Shown here in pieces: positions 33,242 through 45,150 of a stretch of DNA of 64,000 nucleotides. This DNA is from Macrotrachela quadricornifera. Its lineage: Eukaryota > Rotifera > Eurotatoria > Philodinida > Philodinidae. The DNA lies in NCBI GenBank assembly GCA_022393335.1, contig JAJEKB010020635.1, positions 168,850-232,849 on the forward strand, written 5' to 3'. The notes beneath the pieces were generated by a model. It had not been told where the DNA came from. It saw only the letters and a program-made list of their open reading frames with translations, and did no database searches. Numbering within the stretch: position 1 is the first letter of the stretch; every line of letters starts with the position of its first letter. The position numbers and the translations under genes were made by a program.

Positions 33242-33863
33242 ACGAGTAAACCACTTAGGATGTTAAAAAGCTTTTCAGTCGGGGATATGATGATTAGATA
33301 GGACATAGTTAGAAGTGATATATCCTAAGTTAGGTCGAGCGCAAGTAGAGATCTGACTGAAACATCGACTTTTTACTAGAATTTGCCTATGGGATTCCAT
33401 GTTACCCATAAAATCAAAGTTTTGAGTTTTGAAGTGAGTCTTCGTCCGTACCAAGACCTCAGTCAGAGTAGGTCATCCATCAAGTTTCAGCATTTTTGGA
33501 TTAAACATTCTTGAAATATAATGTTTTCAAAATATCCATACATACAACAATATACATAAAAAACTGCGCTTATGCTAACAGACTCATATATCAGAAATGC
33601 TTAGTCCAAAAACGCTGAAACTTGGTGGATGAGCTACTCTGATTGAGGCCTTGGTATAGACGAAGTCTCACTTCAAAATTCAAAACTTTGATTTTATGGA
33701 TAAGATGGGATCCCATAGGTAAATTCTAGTAAACAGTCGATATTTCAGTCAGGTCTCAACTTGCACTCGAACTAATTTAGGATATATAACTTCTAACTAT
33801 GTCCTATATAATCAGCATATCCCCAACTGAAAAGCTTTTCGATATTCTGGGTGGTTCCCTCGT
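33242..33863. repeat. Foldback element, about 270-bp arms
   Basis: The left arm (33242 to about 33514) is the inverted copy of about 33592-33863, roughly 88% identical throughout. Shared runs include AAGCTTTTCAGT, TAGGACATAGTTAGAAGT and CATAAAATCAAAGTTTTGA. Outer words are ACGAG and CTCGT. The spacer of about 80 bp is AT-rich. No transposase frame is present; the frame at 33799-34008 overlaps the right arm and is not credible. Confidence 0.8.
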
Positions 33864-35255
33864 AAGATCTGATGTTTGTCACGGTATGTTGGCGGGCGGA
33901 GGGTTCAAACTTTTACTTATATATTTCAACACTTCTTTTAGATCGTGTTTTACAGAAGAAACGGTACCAATTCAATTCCTGAAATATCATATGGAACCAA
34001 AACTCTAAAGCCATCAGACAGATACGTGAATTGTAAATCTATTTTGAAAAATTTTCATTCTTTTTTTCTTGAAATCAAAGAATTTACCCATTTTATTACT
34101 TAAAAGAAACAATATTATAAATCTATATTGAAGTTTTTACTCATAAGAGTGAATAGATAAAGAACTCTTCAAGTAGATTGACACATTTTTGCATCTATTT
34201 TATGACTTAACGATTTCGATTTCTTTAGCGATTCCAAAGAATTTTTTCTACAGTTTTGATTCTAGTTTCAACCTAAAAAAGCTTTTAAAAGTTGATTTCG
34301 ATTTAATTTTTAATTCCATTTGTTTTTTCGAACCGTCGAACTGTAGTTATATTATGTAGTTTTTTTTCTTCTCTGCTGGGGATGAGCATACGACAGAATC
34401 AGAATTATTTTTCTACGCTCATTCTTGTTTTTCACAGATATCTTACAATATTAGAGTTTGAAATGAAATATTGGATTAAAATACAACTTGGAACTAAATA
34501 AATTTTTTTCTAAAGCTGAGAAGGTTAAAAATTTAAGATCATGGTGGGCCAGGGAAGTTGTTCTGGAGCGAGACGAGAGAGCAAGCGTTCCTGGTTCGGG
34601 TCTCAGTAAGAAAAGATTTGTTCAAATATGAATACCAAAAGGTTAATACTAGCTCTATTCATTGCCGTATAAAATAATGAGAGATAGATAAAAGTATTTG
34701 TAAAATCTGAAACTTCAAGTTTCGAGGTTAACATGTATGGAAGTTCCAGATATTAATCGAAGTAATTCAACATTACTATCTCAATCAGAACTATAGTAAT
34801 TACATAATATTTTATTTTGGATTCTATCATTTTTTAAAAATACCTTATGTTGTTGATAAGTTGAATATAGCTAATCAATACCAAAATAAATCTAAAGAGA
34901 AGGATTTTGTATACAAGTAGTAGTTTTTCAAAATGACTGCTGTTCTGTTACGACTTTCTAACATCGCAATGTAACGAGATAAGCTCCATATATATCATTG
35001 ACTCATGCAATGACCTTACTGCGTTATAGTCATATTTGCTCTTTCTCAACAAAGAAAATTCTAGAAGATGGCGTTCGTTGTCAACGAAGTATATTGAGAT
35101 CTCTGATATGTTTTTTGAAGAGGAATAACATTTCATGTTTTTCATAAATTTTTTTGTTGTCAATACGATATCGTTCAATTGCATCACTGATATTTGTAAT
35201 AAGACCAAAGAATAATCGTCGAAAAAAAGCATCTTTAGAAGAAATACGCAATTAA
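33864..35255. other. Intergenic, no gene seen
   Basis: AT-rich spacer. The 94-codon minus frame at 34948-35232 has no recognised features. A GC-richer patch at 34545-34615 was checked as a tRNA-like sequence and does not fold as one. Confidence 0.5.
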
Positions 35256-36748
35256 AGCCTTCGACACATTAGAAGACCCCTATATTAGAAGACCCCCTTT
35301 AGAGAAGAGAAGCAGAAGACCCCTCTGAGAATAGATTTTTTTAATAACTCCTATAACTTTTTGATTTTTTAGCATTGATGTACAGGTTAATATTTAAGTT
35401 ATTTTATTATAGACAATATTTTACTTTCCTCGTCTTAGCAGTGTGCCAGCCCTCAGTTGAACAAGCTACGAAGAAAGGCTAATAGAAAAGAACAAGTAAT
35501 AAATAAAAAATTTTTTCTATATTACAAAGCGTGTTTTGAGATCACCTTAATGCTCCTTTGTATCGTGTTGTGAAGAAGTCTGTGAGATATTCTCCCTGAA
35601 AATGTGCGCTTCAACAGCTACAGGACCTAATTAACGTGATGCACACTCAAAACTATTACACATTAAGAGATCTTTCTGAAATAAAAACATCTTCGGTAAA
35701 AACCTGATATCCATTAGTTAATAGTTCACTTCGTTTGTGCACTTTCTCCTGGAATTTTCGGCACGTTCTCATTATGGAAGATCTCATTTATAATTTGAAA
35801 AAATATATTTCTAAGAAAATGCAACGAGATACATTTTATGAAATATCCCTATTTTGTCTGAGGACATATTTCTTTTTGCATAAAGATGCCACAGTCCTTT
35901 TCGACACAGACACAAAACATTCTAAAATCACTCTCAACATGTACTCAACTGATCCTTTTCTGTAAATTATTTCTTTTAACACAACCGTATTCATTTTAAT
36001 TAGCTAGACACTAATAACTACGCTGATGATACTTTTCATTTTGAACCAGTTCTATTTATGCGAGACAATTCTCAACACAAGCAACTATATTAAATAAGTT
36101 TGACAAAAAATTATAAATTTTCTTACTTACTTTAGGTGATTTATATTCTCAAATAAAAGTCTTTTCTCTCTTTATTGCAATGCTATCTTATTTTGCATCA
36201 AATTTATGGTCATATAAAGATAAGACATATGACTTTTATTTCAGTGTGATGTATACTATTTTGAAATAAGACTCTTTATGTCATATCTTTGCTCGGCTAT
36301 AAATTTTAAGCAAAGTATGGTATTATAGAAACAAAAGTGGGGGAGAGGGGAGCGAGAAGACTTTTATCCGACTGTGTAGTTGTTTAGAACATGAATATCA
36401 CCAGTGATAGATCGTATGCTTTAGAAAAAATAGTACTGCTATAAATCGCACCAAAATTCTGGAGTATGATGTTTATTTTGTTTCAAGAACATTCTTTTAA
36501 CCAATAATTATTTTCTTTTTTTTGCATGAAAACCTTATCTGAATCCTTTCCATTGTATGAGCGCAGTATAAGCAAAATAAACACATTTACTAACGATGTA
36601 TTAGATGAAAAAGGGCTGAAATTAGGATTTTCCGTTGAGATCGCCAAAAACTTTGGCTCTTTTTAGGGACATAACAGATGATCCCTTTGTAACTTGTGGA
36701 CGATCAGACAGAATAGAACACCCCGGGTTTTCTAATGTGTCGAGGGCT
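35256..36748. mobile_element. Non-autonomous DNA element flanked by TTAA
   Basis: The terminal inverted repeats AGCCTTCGACACATTAGAAG... (from 35256) and their mirror, ending in TCGAGGGCT at 36748, match at about 22 of 24 positions. Each end abuts TTAA (35252-35255 and 36749-36752). TTAA target use is a piggyBac hallmark, though the ends do not start with the usual CCC. Just inside the left end, an AGAAGACCCC word repeats three times in 60 bp. The 1.49-kb interior lacks a transposase; its 76-codon frame at 35735-35965 is unrecognised. Internal inverted repeat at 36203-36300. Confidence 0.65.
36203..36300. repeat. Internal hairpin, about 40-45-bp imperfect arms
   Basis: A left arm containing AAAGATAAGACATATGACTT is mirrored by AAGACTCTTTATGTCATATCTTTG-type sequence after a loop of about 16 nt. 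It lies within the TTAA-flanked element. Confidence 0.65.
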
Positions 36749-36752
36749 TTAA

Positions 36753-39700
36753 TAGATGAAATTGTTACAATTGAAGTAGATTAATCCCCATGACGTGGAT
36801 TTTTTATTAAAACCGCCGGTTTCTTCAAAAACGGCCAGTTAGAATCAGTTTTCCGTTTTACACCTCTCTTTTATTGATTTTTCTACCAATTTGATAGCAA
36901 ATCTTGTCAGAATCTTCGTTTTCATCGAAAAAATCAGTTTATAACAGGTTAGAACATGTTTTACAAAAAATTTTAAAATTAATTGGTATAGGTTAGATTA
37001 GAACTAATGACTATTTTTTACAGTGTCATCTTTAATTATAGTCAAACTCAAAAACTACGCAAAATTAAGTGATGTGGTTAGTACCAGCGCCTTCAGTACG
37101 CTTGTAAATATAAGGAGGCGTGATTTCGACTAAACTCTGACAATTTTTTAAGAATAAAAATTTACTTGTTCAGTTAGAAATGAAAAAATATGTAGAAAAA
37201 GAACCGCGGTTGACTGCAGTAACGCGAACGATTAACCGGCCGGTTCAACGTGGTTAACCGACGGTTTTAGAGCGGTTTGAAACACATAGGTCATTCTATA
37301 GAATCCGACAAAAATTTGAGAAGTCCAATAAAAATCAAATTTATCTATTAACCTAAAAATTTATATGAAGAACTTAATGAATATTTATTTGAATGTGGTG
37401 ATATACAGGTAAATCTATACTGGCAAGCTTTTCAAAATTTCAATTTCGATTAGAGAAAAGATCGATATACATCGAGTTGTGTTTTATAAGCCTTCGTAAG
37501 AAGTCTTCTAATGATCTTTTTCTCGCGTCGCTTACAAAAAACATAATTTGAAATCGATCAATTAAATGAAATTTTATTAGAAGGTTAAAAATTAAACCAT
37601 GCTATTGTGAATTTTTTCACAAAATCATTTGAATAGTTGCAGTAAGGTATGAATAACTCTTGATTCAATTTCAGCTAAACTTGTAAGTGTTTTATAGTTT
37701 TGTTGACCTTTATATAGCATTTCATGTACAAATTTATATCAAAAATTCAGTTTTCGCATTTCATTCGACATTTTGTTTTTAAAAAAGCTTGACTTAGGAT
37801 TCTAAAAAAATTGATAGAAAACTTCTATAATACGTATATAATCTAATATGTCCTCATTTCCTCTTTGCGTAAGTACAAGATGATTTCTATTTTTGTCTTT
37901 TAAGATTCAATAAAATATCCTATTTACTTTGTTTTTACTTCTATTACTCTTCTTTTTTTCTAGGGCGCATACCTGAAGAGAAAAGAATATATGTATTCTT
38001 TACATGTGCATATTATCAAAGACAGAAGACAAGATATTTTTATTCGAGAAAATAAATAGATGATATTCTTATTTTTCATATTTAGCAGTTTAATCATATT
38101 CATTATGTATCGCGCACTGTAAAAATACGAAACCAAGAGCATATGTGAATATTGAACTCAATAAACACGTCGTAAATCCTTCTTCTTGACTCAATGAAGT
38201 AAATTTGTTTAATTTTGTATTATTTTTAATTAAAAATCGTTCTTTATAATTTTATTTAGTGCTTTGAAAAATAAACTAATTTAATACAACGTTTCAAATT
38301 GAAATTTCGGCCTTGTGTTGATAAAACAGAAGATGTAACGACAACATATAATAAGCAAACAGAAGGTGCTGATAATGCTAAAGAGGATGATGATCCTGCT
38401 ACACAAGAAAAAAACTCGGTAAGAATAGCTTGTTTTGAGTAACAATGGTATATTACATGTAACTAAATAATATTCTACTTCAAAATTTACAATTTCTTCT
38501 TGAAACCAAGCGAAAAAAAACCATGAGTCGGAATCTGAACAATGAAACACTTTATTTCTACAATGACTACTTCGAGAATTTTCTTTCAATAAAAGAACTT
38601 ATTCATTTTCATTGAAACAAAATTCAAAAATATTAAATAGAAAAATATCAATTTTAATAAAATCTATATATATGAAAAAAAAGTAAACTTGTTTGTCTGT
38701 CTATTTTTCATACGTTTTCTTAGTATCGAAGCAAATGTAATCAAATTTTTCAGAGAGCATCCTTGCGTCCAGGAACAGATCAATGGCTACTTTTCAGTCG
38801 AAAAAGTTTCACCTAAAGTCCACAGAAGGTCAAACTATGCACCTGACCAATCAGATTGCAGTATTCAATTCTAGATTGGGAACCCGCTGCTTGCCATTGC
38901 AAGACACATAAAATATACATGGTTCGGGATTTTTAAGGGTCTTGATTTCGAATTCGGTATTCAATCGCCTTGATGCTCCATTAGTTTGTTCGTGCACCTA
39001 ATAGACAAGCGTTTGTTTGTATGTTCATTCGCTATGTATTGGTTGACCGTGTAAGCAAATACCGTTAAACTGTACAGAGAACAAAGTTCATTTTTGACTG
39101 CTCCTCCAATAATTCAACAACGAAAATAATTGAGACTGCCGGCTTTTGCTATAGTGCAAAGCAGAATCTAAGATGTATGGGAAAATACGCTTGAGCTTGA
39201 GTTATCAATTATGTGAATGATTGTATTTGAGCATCCTTCCATGGTCATTAAAACTCTATCGTTCGAGTCTCTCATGATGACGTTTTTCAGGCATAGCAAC
39301 GATTTGCGAATGAGCTTACAATTGTAAATTGATGAAGAAATAATTTGGGATAGGAAGACTTTCCTGATGAGGATGGAATTGGTTCAGAGCTCAGAGACAA
39401 ATTAGAACGGTGGAAAATGGGGTACAATCAGAACCAGATCTTGAATTATAAAAGGATAGGATAGGGACAAAGCAGAATGACAGCTGGAATCTGATCTCAG
39501 TAGAGATGAGATACGGATAAGACTATGAATAAGTTCGAAGCGAGACCAAAATATGTACCGCTAAGAATGTGATTGATAAAGATTGGCTCCACTCATGTAT
39601 CAGTCCATAGTGAAGATGTTCGAAATATATTGGAAAGATAGTATTGTGCAATGCTACAACTCAAACAACCAAATGAAAATGAACTCCATTTCAAGGTAGT

Positions 39701-41632
39701 AACGAAGTATGCTCTAAAATATGGCTGAAAAGTGGGCGACGGTACCATGATCTGTAATCCCTTCGTCGCCAAGCTGATAGAACTCTAAATTTCAAGAATG
39801 TAGGAGATAATGCATATCTGAGCTTGGCTGTGTGTTGCAGCAAGAACGTACTCCAACAAAAAGATATTTTCTACTTTTCTACTAGTGTATCATTGAGACA
39901 GTGACATAGAGGAAAGGTAAGGAAATAAACGTTCACAAAATTAACCTGTCTCAAGTCCAACATGAATTTTTTAAAGATATTGTTCCATTCACTGATTGTT
40001 GTCTTTCGTTAGCGGAAGACGGGACTGACACGGTCTAAAAGAGTCTGTCCTCAGAGTGGAAGTCGTATTCGGAATGAGAAGACATGAATTCAATTCAATA
40101 GTGGAAGCCTGGTGGACTCGGAAGCGGGTGACGTTGTAACTGTGTGCCTCTGACTTCAAGAGCATTCTGCAAGAAACAAGGTCGATAACTTATAGATGAA
40201 CGCTCAACTGTCACTCTTTAAAATGTCAAGCATGCAATATTTTCTTTTCCCGGGCAACGCCGAGTATCTCCGCTAATATACTCATATGCAAGATGTCTGT
40301 AAATTTAATTGATCCATAAGAAAATTAGATATTTCAATCATGTTTTAATTAAATGAGCTAACTATTATCTCGATAATAAAGGACAGTTTCAAGTTTTAGG
40401 CGAGATTTAAAAGTGTAACTTTATTGAAAGCTTTGCTCGTCTCTTCAATATTCAACAGATCCTAAATTTCGTAGAAATTCAAAATCCTAAAGGAATTTTT
40501 CGATTTTTTTGTTTGGTATATTTGATGTGTTTTAGGATATTATGGATTTTTCCAAAATTCTATAATTTTTTTAATCATTTTTTGGTTGAGATTTACTAAA
40601 ATCTTTTCTTCTCCGTATTGATTCCAATTACATAGAATTTTTTAAAAATTGAATAAAAACTCAATATAAGACAAAGATTCGTCGTTATAAACATTTTTCG
40701 AAATTCGCAAACTAGATTTTTCTACTTCATCAAAAGTTGATAGCTTCAACTAGTATGTGAAAGCTTCTTTCAAAACAATAAAAGTCATTTGATTTTCAGA
40801 CAACAAAATAAATAGTTGCTTACTTTATATATAGTGTATCAAGAAGCAAAAGTCGTATATTTCTTTAATCTTCGATGAATTAATACTCATTTAAACGTTC
40901 TAACAGTATGTCCAATAATAATTTCAATGATTTATCATTACTAAAAACTGAAAGAGATTTCTGCGTTGATTATGAAAAAACAATTGATGCTTTTACTAGT
41001 TCACATAAGATCAACCAAATAATGCTGAAATAGCAATTGTTATTTATTTTCTTCTTGTTACAAATAAGACATGCAATGTTTTGTTCCTCTCTTTATAATA
41101 ACGAAAATTGCAAGACTTAATTAAACTTCAGGAAAAATATAAACTATTGCGAATAAATTTTTTTCATGATTGTAGGATATCCACAATTTCCTGGTTACAT
41201 CACTAATTACAACTCGAGACATTGTTTCATTAAAAAAATATAAACCAGATGATATACTATATAAAACAAGAGATTCGAAAATTCCCTTAGATTAAAACTA
41301 TTGTTTATGCCTGTCCTCTATCGAATTTTTTGATTGGTCTTCTGATGATAACCATAAAATTGTTATTACGGTCATAGCTATGGTTTGTTTTGTAATAACT
41401 ATACATCGATACATAAAATATCATTTTCCATGAAAAAGGAAATGTGAAAGATTTTTTTTTGTACAATTGTGTGCTACCTACCTTCTTATGTTTTTTTCTA
41501 TAATAAACTGTTATGTATTATCATTTTCAGTTTTGTACGTTCATTGTGTTTTGACTTTATATTGGCTATTATCCAATAGGCGCAACAACATATTCAAGTG
41601 AGATAACTACACGAAATATTTTAATACAAAGT
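36753..41632. other. Long gene-poor stretch
   Basis: No supported gene in nearly 5 kb. Around 36805-36850 and 37195-37280, GC-rich words (ACCGCCGGTT, CCGGCCGGTT) form weakly similar inverted patches. The interval 38661-40280 may be one dispersed repeat. The 102-codon minus frame at 38281-38589 has a hydrophobic stretch but no family. Confidence 0.5.
38661..40280 (-). repeat. Possible dispersed element with retroposon-like ends
   Basis: The left end AATCTATATATATGAAAAAA... followed by TTGTTTGTCTGTCTAT is the inverse of the tail seen at 18620-18672. The right end carries CCCGGGCAACGCCGAGTATCT, a word common at the edges of interspersed repeats in invertebrates. The interior (39300-40250) is GC-richer than its surroundings and has no open frame. 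Treating it as a single element is inference. Confidence 0.3.
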
Positions 41633-42646
41633 ATGGAAATATCAACATCGAACGAATCATCTACATTTGCAAGAGAAATGGATCTAACGTTAACACATAA
41701 TATTCTTTGTGTTAAAGATTCAAATAAATTAATTGAATTTTATGTAAACAATTTTGGAATGGAATGTATTAAAAAAATATCTCCATCATCATTACCGTAT
41801 AAAATTAATATTTTAGGATATACAACAAATTATGATGAAAATTTTATTAAAGCTTCAAATACATTACCATCACCTACATTACTTGAATTTCATGATAATG
41901 ATTCATCAAATAATAATCCATCACTTAATAATAGTGGTTCTTCACAAATTTATTGGAAAATTGGTATAACATTATATGATATTGATTATGCACGAAAAAT
42001 TTTACAATCAAAACAAATAAATGTATCAAATCCATCACAATTTCGAGATATTGGTTATTTATGTCATTTAAAAGATCCAAATGGTTTTTCTATTGAATTA
42101 TTACAACATGATTTTGATAAAACATTTAAAGAAAAAATAAATCAATATGGTAAACAATCACCAAATGATAATTTTCCATTAGGTTATCCAGGTTGTATCG
42201 GTCAAATATCATTACATGCAAATGATATAGAAAAAACTCAAAAATTCTATTGCAATGTATTAGGTATGAAATTATTATCAATACAAGAAGTACCACCATA
42301 TGGTTTTACATTATATTTTTTTGCTTGGACAAATGAAAATCCACCAAATTCCGATGTCAAAGATGCTACTGTTAATCGTGAATGGTTATGGAAACGTCCT
42401 TATACAACAATTGAAATAAGACATTTTAATCAAGAAGAAATACCACCTTTTAAAGATTTACAACAAGATGAAATTGGTTTTAAAGGTATAAGAATAATGT
42501 GTAATGATTTAAATACATTTATAACTAAAATGAAAACGGAAAATATTAATTTTAAAGAATCAAATGGAACATTTGGTAAAGAAATTGTGATTCGTGATCC
42601 AGATAATATACCAATCTATGTTTCACAAAATAATGGAGAATATTAG
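41633..42646 (+). CDS. Two-domain VOC-fold protein, glyoxalase I-like
   Basis: A 337-residue single-exon frame with two vicinal-oxygen-chelate domains, at about residues 18-158 and 183-332. Domain 1 has the glyoxalase pattern LTHNILCVKD...EFYVNNFGMECI, then TLLEFHDND, and ends in HLKDPNGFSIELLQ. Domain 2 has ISLHANDIEKTQKFYCNVLGM, then TTIEIRHFN, and ends in IRDPDNIPIYVS, where the usual closing Glu is missing. Glyoxalase I isomerises the hemithioacetal of methylglyoxal and glutathione, using a metal held by His and Glu. Ligand candidates are visible in domain 1 (His22, the Glu in LLEFHD and the Glu in SIELL), while domain 2 may be structural. A Ser/Asn-rich loop interrupts domain 1. Other VOC enzymes such as dioxygenases remain possible. 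No signal peptide, so cytosolic. Confidence 0.8.
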   Translation: MEISTSNESSTFAREMDLTLTHNILCVKDSNKLIEFYVNNFGMECIKKISPSSLPYKINILGYTTNYDENFIKASNTLPSPTLLEFHDNDSSNNNPSLNNSGSSQIYWKIGITLYDIDYARKILQSKQINVSNPSQFRDIGYLCHLKDPNGFSIELLQHDFDKTFKEKINQYGKQSPNDNFPLGYPGCIGQISLHANDIEKTQKFYCNVLGMKLLSIQEVPPYGFTLYFFAWTNENPPNSDVKDATVNREWLWKRPYTTIEIRHFNQEEIPPFKDLQQDEIGFKGIRIMCNDLNTFITKMKTENINFKESNGTFGKEIVIRDPDNIPIYVSQNNGEY

Positions 42647-42870
42647 ATTAACGAACTATTAGGATCTAGTTTTTTTATATGATTCATTTATTCAAAGAAA
42701 ATTTATTAATATTAAACATGATTAAATAAATAAAAAAAAAACCAGTGAATGTGAGATTTATTTTAGAAAAGTTTGATTTTTGAGAAAATCATTTTGGATT
42801 CTACGTATAGATCATATGAATTTATTTGTTGAAAATATTTTTAAAAGAAAAGCATACAATATATATAAAC

Positions 42871-43847
42871 TTATGTTGTTCTAGTTGGACGATAGCCATG
42901 TCTATACTTATCACAACAACAATAGCAAACAATAATAAGCATTAATATGGCAAAAGCAATAACAAAACAAACTATAAAAATTACTATATATCCAATTTTT
43001 TTACTAGCTATATTAGTTGTATTTTTCGTAGTTGTTAATACTTTTACGCTGATTGATTCAGTGGTATCAATGACTGGTGATTTAAATTGATCTATAAAAG
43101 AAATATTAAAAAATTCTAACTAATATTTTTCTTACTTTTGAAATTTTTATAATATTTAATAGGATTGATTAATTTCATCATATGAATTGAAATATTGCTT
43201 CTAATTTCTTCATAACTGCCATAATAACGTGTACAGTTACTAGCATTATAAATTTCGTTATCCATTGTATTATTATCACTAATGTTTGATACATTAAAAT
43301 AAGTATTAGAACTTTTATTTTGATTAATAAAGATATCGTTACATAAATCAGTTTTATTGTTAAATGATGAATACCATATTTGAAATGTAAAGGAATTAAG
43401 AATATCATCCCTGTTAAATATATTTTCAATTTGTCTTGCTTCATTTATAGATTTTTCTTCCCATTGAATCCAATCATTAATAAATGATTGATTACATGAA
43501 TTATTCGTTGAATAAAAACAATGAATTTTACTATCATATATTAAATATTCTTTATTATTAAATCTCATTACCATATCAAAAATTAATTCATTATATTTAA
43601 TAGTATAACTATCATTATAATAATGAATATCTATAGTACTTGTTTCTTGATAAAAACGATTTTTTATTGATATAGCAGAATTATTATTAATATTTAGTAA
43701 TGATAATGTTTCTGATAATTCCTTTAATATACATGAAATATTTTTTAATTGAAATGTAATTGGTAAATTTGTAGATGAATTGTTTATTTGACAACAAAAA
43801 ATTGAAAAGATTTGTATAATAAAAAATAAAGTACTAATAATGAACAT
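42871..43847 (-). CDS. Type I membrane protein of an unnamed family (2 exons)
   Basis: Exon 1 (43847-43136) and exon 2 (43091-42871) join across a 44-nt GT-AG intron (donor GTAAG, acceptor TTTATAG), giving 310 residues. Residues 1-19 are a signal peptide. The ectodomain has about a dozen N-glycosylation sites and scattered cysteines. Exon 2 adds a Ser/Thr-rich stalk, a transmembrane helix (IGYIVIFIVCFVIAFAILML), a Cys-rich juxtamembrane patch (CYCCCDKY) and a short basic tail (RHGYRPTRTT). Read without the intron the frame would end as a secreted protein; the spliced form supplies the anchor. The tail resembles that of the next gene (C-x-K-Y-x2-G-Y-R), which marks them as tandem paralogs. Function unknown; a cell-surface receptor or adhesion role is a guess. 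Confidence 0.75.
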
Positions 43848-44233
43848 TTTATTCGCTAAACTAAATCATTTCTGAGTATATTCATTATATTTATATTTAA
43901 TAATAAATGAAGAATGAGATAATCATAAATTTATGATATTTAGATAAGAAAGAAAAAAACTCAATATAATAAAAATTTTCAATGACAGATAATGATAAAT
44001 GAGTTTGTCATTGATTTTAAGTCATGTTTTAGACTTTACACAGGTGTTTTAAATATTCATTAAGTAATAAATAAATAAAATATTAACGTAGAATTTTTTC
44101 ATATTTATTTCGAGTATTAACAAGAAGAATGATTTTGAATATTTCAGAAATATCTGACAAGATTAATCATTTATATTAATGTATGCTATAAGATTTTTCT
44201 ATTAAATATAAATTTTATTATATAATTTAAAAA

Positions 44234-44252
44234 ACACACACACACACACACA
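44234..44252. repeat. (AC)n microsatellite
   Basis: Nine to ten uninterrupted AC units just after the 3' end of the minus-strand gene at 44296. Confidence 0.9.
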
Positions 44253-44295
44253 TGCAAATATAAATGAAATATAAGCATTAAAAATAATAATAAAG

Positions 44296-45150
44296 TTATT
44301 TATTTATAGCTAATCTATATCCTTGTTTATATTTTCTACATTGAATATAATATGCAATAGAACCAATAATCAATAATAAACTAATAATACAAATTATTCG
44401 TATAGAAAATATTTCATTTAAATTTTGATTTTTATTTATAGAATTTATGATAATATTTTCTGTTAAATTTTTTTCAAATGTTAAATTATGATATTTAACT
44501 TGATTTATACAATGATTTTTCATACATTGATAATTATTTGAATATTTTCCTATTGTTTTAATATAGATATAAACATAATTTGTTGATAATTTATCTTTAC
44601 ATTGAGATTTTCCATAACTAAGATTTTTTAATTCATCATAAATTATAAAACATAAATAACTTGCACATTTATTTGTTACCTTATCTATCTGACATATATT
44701 TGAATTTTTCCATAATGATATAAAACTATTATGTAATGTATTATTATCAGCATAAAGTAATTGTTTAGCCCATTTTAATAAAAAAATTTTTTCACATAAA
44801 TCTTCTGATATACATATATAATCAAGATAACTAATAATTGATTGAATATTATTTTGAAAAAAATTTATTGTTGAACCAAATTCAATATGTGTATTAGAAG
44901 AATTAATTGATGAAGTAAAATTTATAATAACATAAGAATTTTTATCATTATTATTATAATCAATTGTTATTCGTACATGACAAGATGATGTATTTGATAT
45001 AATTTGATTTTCAATTTGATTTAAAATAAATGAAAAATTATTCCAATTAAATTCATTTCGTGAAAAATAATAGATTTTATTTGAATAACAAATAAGACTA
45101 TGAAGATTATGTATAGAAATAAGAAGAAGAAAAACTAGGATATTCAACAT
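44296..45150 (-). CDS. Type I membrane protein, paralog of the gene at 42871
   Basis: A 284-residue frame. Residues 1-19 form a hydrophobic signal peptide (MLNILVFLLLISIHNLHSL). The ectodomain, about 220 residues, is Asn-rich with many N-x-S/T sites and about ten cysteines. A transmembrane helix (about 248-268, IRIICIISLLLIIGSIAYYI) precedes a short basic tail, QCRKYKQGYRLAINK. The overall build and the C-x-K-Y-x2-G-Y-R tail match the neighbouring gene, and both share a region with a Trp-containing block followed by an SFI/SFT segment and a cysteine. No known domain is recognised. Unlike its neighbour it needs no intron to reach the membrane helix, so one paralog gained or lost an intron. Ligand and function unknown. 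Confidence 0.7.
   Translation of the reverse strand: MLNILVFLLLISIHNLHSLICYSNKIYYFSRNEFNWNNFSFILNQIENQIISNTSSCHVRITIDYNNNDKNSYVIINFTSSINSSNTHIEFGSTINFFQNNIQSIISYLDYICISEDLCEKIFLLKWAKQLLYADNNTLHNSFISLWKNSNICQIDKVTNKCASYLCFIIYDELKNLSYGKSQCKDKLSTNYVYIYIKTIGKYSNNYQCMKNHCINQVKYHNLTFEKNLTENIIINSINKNQNLNEIFSIRIICIISLLLIIGSIAYYIQCRKYKQGYRLAINK

Noticed and set aside
34545..34615. GC-richer patch with GGTTCGGGTCT, resembling a tRNA B box
   Set aside because: No matching acceptor stem, D arm or anticodon stem can be drawn around it.
36805..37280. Possible terminal inverted repeats with CCGCCGGTT / CCGGCCGGTT words
   Set aside because: Similarity is patchy and no flanking duplication is visible.
38281..38589. 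102-codon minus frame with a hydrophobic segment
   Set aside because: No signal peptide at the start, no family resemblance, and it lies in repeat-rich AT DNA.
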